A DNA stretch of 10,466 nt from Geminicoccaceae bacterium (GTDB lineage Bacteria > Pseudomonadota > Alphaproteobacteria > Geminicoccales > Geminicoccaceae), in the NCBI GenBank assembly GCA_020446285.1, contig JAGREZ010000322.1, forward strand, positions 393 to 10,858, read 5' to 3'. Both the position numbers and the translations under genes were made by a program. Below are positions 8,064 through 10,466 of this stretch, piece by piece. Every line of letters starts with the position of its first letter. Positions within the stretch are counted from its first letter, which is position 1. The notes below the pieces were generated by a model that was not told the origin of the DNA, made no database searches, and was given only the letters and a program-made list of their open reading frames with translations.

Positions 8064-8963
8064 ATGGCTATCAATATCATGGGAAATGACAAGGATAACA
8101 AATTGTTCGGATCTGCGGGCGATGATGTGATCAGCGGTGCCGGTGGTGCTGATCGAATAAGAGGGTTCGGCGGTTCCGATGTGCTTGAAGGCGGATCGGG
8201 ACCCGATTTCATCTGGGGCGGCCGGGGCGAAGATGACATCTATGGCAATGGTGGTCTCGACAAGATCTGCGGTGGCGATGGTAACGATTTGATTTATGGC
8301 GGCAGCAGTGAAGGTGAAGTTGTTGGCAATCAGATCTGGGGCGGTGGAGGCGCCGATATCATCGTCGGGGGTGTGTTTGACGACAAGCTTTGGGGTGGTA
8401 GTGGAAATGATACCATTGTTGGCGGCGATAGCTCTGAATTCCAGGTAGAAGATCGCGAGGCTTTCCTGATTGGCCCACTCTGGGAGCCAACCGGCAATGA
8501 CAGCATCTGGGGCGGTGAGGGGCGTGACTGGATCGATGGTGGTGACGGCGATGATCAGATCTGGGGCGAGCGCGGGGATGACTGGCTCTACGGTAGTGAC
8601 GGTGATGACACGCTCTGGGGTGGGATGGGCAGTGATGTGATCGCCGGCGACGGTGAGTTCGAGTATGCCGATCGTGGCGATGACACTCTCTGGGGAGGAA
8701 GTGGCAGTGATACGTTCATTTTCGAGGAGGGTGAGGGAACGGATACGATCAAGGATTTCGAAGTTGCAAACAAATTCTATGGTTCGGACAAGATAGAGAT
8801 CGGTTTGCATTTGCGTACGGCGGACATTGTCCATTTCCGGCAGGTGGGTACGGATGTCGAGATTACCATCGATTCTTCCGAAGGCGGCAAGCTGATCGTC
8901 GAGAATGCGTATCTCGATCAGGTCAAGGATTTGACGACAATTGAAACTCTGGAAATCTGGTAG
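8064..8963 (+). CDS. Small RTX (hemolysin-type calcium-binding repeat) protein, probable type I secretion substrate
   Basis: 299 residues, made almost wholly of glycine/aspartate nonapeptides of the GGxGxDxUx type (about residues 17-219, roughly 19 units, some shortened). Such repeats bind Ca2+ outside the cell and fold into a parallel beta-roll. There is no N-terminal signal peptide. The C-terminal 80 residues begin with the GTDTIKDF block (225-232) typical of the cap after RTX repeats and end TLEIW, consistent with an uncleaved C-terminal type I secretion signal. No protease, lipase or toxin domain is present; the N-terminus enters the repeats within about 15 residues. It has 11 Trp, seven of them in I/L-W-G triplets on alternating repeats, and one Cys (69), which is rare in RTX proteins. 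Non-repeat inserts lie at about 80-88, 121-143 and 196-203. No transporter genes are nearby. Its precise role (matrix, adhesin or surface layer) is unknown. Confidence 0.85.
   Translation: MAINIMGNDKDNKLFGSAGDDVISGAGGADRIRGFGGSDVLEGGSGPDFIWGGRGEDDIYGNGGLDKICGGDGNDLIYGGSSEGEVVGNQIWGGGGADIIVGGVFDDKLWGGSGNDTIVGGDSSEFQVEDREAFLIGPLWEPTGNDSIWGGEGRDWIDGGDGDDQIWGERGDDWLYGSDGDDTLWGGMGSDVIAGDGEFEYADRGDDTLWGGSGSDTFIFEEGEGTDTIKDFEVANKFYGSDKIEIGLHLRTADIVHFRQVGTDVEITIDSSEGGKLIVENAYLDQVKDLTTIETLEIW
8106..8723 (+). repeat. RTX nonapeptide repeat region (27-bp units, 54-bp higher-order period)
   Basis: Degenerate 27-bp tandem units encode G-x-G-x-D-x-(I/L/V)-x-G. Trp codons in the last variable position fall at 8214, 8337, 8391, 8508, 8562, 8616 and 8691. 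Where no insert intervenes (8337 to 8391; 8508 to 8562 to 8616) the spacing is exactly 54 bp, two nonapeptides. Similar DNA around each one (forms of CTGGGG) suggests growth by duplication of 54-bp blocks followed by drift. Three non-repeat insertions break the array. Confidence 0.8.
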
Positions 8964-8992
8964 TCAGGTACGATCCGTAATGCGAGACGGCG

Positions 8993-9031
8993 ACCGGAGG
9001 TCTGCGGATACAGGCGTTGCAGGCTTCCGGT
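8993..9031. terminator. Strong stem-loop after the RTX gene, possible terminator
   Basis: ACCGGAGGTCTGC (8993-9005) pairs with GCAGGCTTCCGGT (9019-9031): 13 pairs including two G:U in the rightward RNA, around a 13-nt loop. It lies 29 nt after the RTX stop and between two convergent genes, where a terminator is expected. There is no T-tract on either side, so it is not a textbook intrinsic terminator. It may act as an RNA 3' stabiliser. The rest of the 8964-9117 gap shows nothing clear. Confidence 0.4.
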
Positions 9032-9117
9032 AATCACGGCTGATATGGCTGAACTTCATGAGCGGCGGAAAGAGTCGGGCGTATCCCGGTGGTTGGCCTT
9101 TCATCCAATGCGAATAC

Positions 9118-9849
9118 TCAATCCAGATTGATCCAGCCGGGTTTGAACAGTTTCTTGATTTCGCGTTGTCTCTGTTTCAGCTGGCCGGTTCTTCGCCAGG
9201 CTTCGAGCTGGTTTCGGGTGGGGGTTCGGGAGGCGGTGCGGGCGCCGTTCGGATGGAACAGGCCGTTGGCGAACTGGCTGGCGAGGCTGAAGCCGCGGCG
9301 GCTGCCGATCTCGGGGCTGGAGCAGTCGAGGGCGGGGGCGCCGCGTTTCTCGCCTTTGCCGTAATGGGTCATGAATTCGTGATTGCCGATGGTCCGCGTA
9401 TGCTTGAGGCTGGCGAACCACGGGCAATGGGAGGGATCCATGAACCGGGGATTGACGAAATAGAGCGCGCCGCCGGTGGGATCCGGGGAGCCGCCGCGCA
9501 CGAGCTGCTGCGCCGCCTCCAGTGACCTCGACGGACCGAGCAGCGTTTCCGAGCGGAAGCTTGCCGGATGGCGAAGGGCGCGGGCGAGTGCCGGCCATTC
9601 GCTCACCGGCTGGAACTGGCGCGGCTGGGCGATAACCGAGCAGGCATCATCCGGAAAACGGCCGTCGCGGATGCGATTGCGCACCACCTGGATGACCGCC
9701 GCCATGCCGTCACGGCCTTCGCTCGCCGCCTCGAGCACGGCGATGGCGGCGAGGCATTCGCCCTGACCCGCACGCGCGGCTGGACTGCCCGACACGACGA
9801 CCAGCGCACAAATGATGGCCGCGAGAAGCGTTCGAAGATGAAAAGTCAT
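9118..9849 (-). CDS. Exported cell-wall hydrolase, SleB/CwlJ (Hydrolase_2) family
   Basis: Putative peptidoglycan hydrolase acting in the periplasm. From ATG 9849 it has 243 residues. Residues 1-27 form a clear signal peptide (MTFHLR, a hydrophobic core at about 7-20, then SPAARA before GQGE). The core of about 33-165 matches the Hydrolase_2 pattern: LEAASEGRDGMAAVIQVVRNRI (39-60; Glu40 or Glu44 is the likely acid), FPDDACSVIAQPRQFQP (65-81) and DPTGGALYFVNPR (123-135). Cys32 and Cys70 could form a disulfide. The last 75 residues are basic and Arg/Gln/Lys-rich with no recognised domain. The frame extends to a GTG at 9888, but that start would bury the signal peptide 13 residues in, so ATG 9849 is preferred; neither has a strong ribosome site. 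It converges on the RTX gene and diverges from the acyl-CoA synthetase across 85 nt with no convincing promoter match. Substrate bond and physiological role are not determinable here. Confidence 0.8.
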   Translation of the reverse strand: MTFHLRTLLAAIICALVVVSGSPAARAGQGECLAAIAVLEAASEGRDGMAAVIQVVRNRIRDGRFPDDACSVIAQPRQFQPVSEWPALARALRHPASFRSETLLGPSRSLEAAQQLVRGGSPDPTGGALYFVNPRFMDPSHCPWFASLKHTRTIGNHEFMTHYGKGEKRGAPALDCSSPEIGSRRGFSLASQFANGLFHPNGARTASRTPTRNQLEAWRRTGQLKQRQREIKKLFKPGWINLD

Positions 9850-9934
9850 TGATCTTAACAGCTTGCCGACAGGGCGTTTCTCATGCACACCGGCTGGATA
9901 CTACCAAAAAACGGCGCGGATTGCACGGGGAAAC

Positions 9935-10466
9935 ATGGATATCTCGACATGGATCGACCGTCACGCGGCATTCGACGGCAAGCGGCCGGCGCTGTACTTC
10001 AACGGTACATGGACCGGTTATGCCGGCCTTCGCGCGCGGATCCTCGAAACCGCGCGTTTTCTCAAGCATGAGCGTGGTATCTCCCGCGGCGATCGCGTCG
10101 CCTTTCTCGGGCTCAACCATCCCGACATGCTCGCATTGCTGTTCGCCTGCGCCCGTCTGGGCGCGATGCTCGTTCCGCTGAACTGGCGCCTCGCGGAACG
10201 CGAACTTGCCTTCGTGCTCGGCGACTCGGGGGCGAAGGTCCTGCTCCACACCGATGCTTTCGCAAGAACCGCGAACGCGCTCGCGCGGCCCGGGCTCTTC
10301 GTCGAACCGCTCGATGCCCTTCGCGACACGACCGGGCGTGATGACAGCAACCCGCATGTCGATCTCTCCTGCATGCTCCTGCTGGTCTACACATCCGGGA
10401 CCACCGGCCGGCCCAAGGGTGCCGTGCTGCGCCAGGACACCATCCTGTGGAATGCGCTCAACAGCC
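9935..10466 (+). CDS. Acyl-CoA synthetase / AMP-dependent ligase, N-terminal part (cut by window edge)
   Basis: ANL-superfamily enzyme that activates a carboxylic acid as its adenylate and then usually transfers it to CoA. 177 codons are visible of an expected 500 or more; the frame is open to the right edge. The start at ATG 9935 has ACGGGGA a few nucleotides upstream. The N-terminal subdomain shows the usual GDRVAFLGLNHPDMLALLFACARLGAMLVPLNWRL-type stretch (52-86), and the ATP/AMP-binding P-loop YTSGTTGRPKG lies at 152-162. Closest in style to FadD-like medium- or long-chain acyl-CoA ligases, but the substrate-specifying part is outside the window, so no gene symbol is given. It is divergent from the cell-wall hydrolase gene. 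Confidence 0.92.
   Translation, partial: MDISTWIDRHAAFDGKRPALYFNGTWTGYAGLRARILETARFLKHERGISRGDRVAFLGLNHPDMLALLFACARLGAMLVPLNWRLAERELAFVLGDSGAKVLLHTDAFARTANALARPGLFVEPLDALRDTTGRDDSNPHVDLSCMLLLVYTSGTTGRPKGAVLRQDTILWNALNS

Noticed and set aside
8106..8723. Tandem DNA repeats that might suggest CRISPR
   Set aside because: The units are contiguous, in-frame 27-bp coding repeats with drift, with no constant repeat and unique spacer structure and no cas genes.
8034..8834. Minus-strand open frame of about 266 codons opposite the RTX gene
   Set aside because: Its Thr/Ile/Ala repeats simply mirror the Gly/Asp codon repeats of the RTX protein on the other strand.
9058..9525. Plus-strand Gly/Ala-rich open frame of 155 codons
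   Set aside because: Antisense to the C-terminal half of the cell-wall hydrolase, which has a signal peptide and family motifs.

Overview
The window is high-GC DNA from a Gram-negative bacterium, most probably an alphaproteobacterium. Two things support this: the order tpiA-secG-pyrG-kdsA-eno on one strand with ppiD-trpE diverging from it is familiar from that class, and kdsA implies a Kdo-containing lipopolysaccharide. The order or genus cannot be fixed from the sequence alone.

Left part (1-4163, minus strand). A tightly packed housekeeping cluster is read right to left: tpiA (triose-phosphate isomerase), secG (Sec translocon subunit), pyrG (CTP synthase), kdsA (Kdo-8-phosphate synthase) and the N-terminal 162 codons of eno (enolase), which runs off the left edge. 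Gaps are 30, 69, 2 and 22 nt, so one transcript is likely. It joins glycolysis (tpiA, eno), LPS precursor supply (kdsA makes Kdo-8-P; pyrG supplies the CTP needed for CMP-Kdo) and protein export.

Middle (4164-7779). A 200-nt divergent control region carries two nested or adjacent inverted repeats. To its right lie ppiD (membrane-anchored periplasmic folding factor) and trpE (anthranilate synthase large subunit), overlapping by 4 nt and so probably translationally coupled.

Right part (7780-10466). The expected partner trpG does not follow trpE. Instead there is an A+T-rich, promoter-like stretch with a perfect 16-bp palindrome, then a 299-residue calcium-binding RTX protein made almost wholly of glycine/aspartate nonapeptides. 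It ends in what looks like a type I secretion C-terminus. Its repeats carry an unusual ladder of tryptophans in every second unit. A strong stem-loop follows it. Beyond that are a convergent exported cell-wall hydrolase of the SleB/CwlJ type (minus strand) and, divergent from it, the N-terminal 177 codons of an acyl-CoA synthetase/AMP-ligase cut by the right edge.

The most distinctive element is the RTX gene and its control region. It looks like an accessory insertion or rearrangement joint next to a conserved chromosomal block. No CRISPR, tRNA, rRNA, transposase or integrase was seen.
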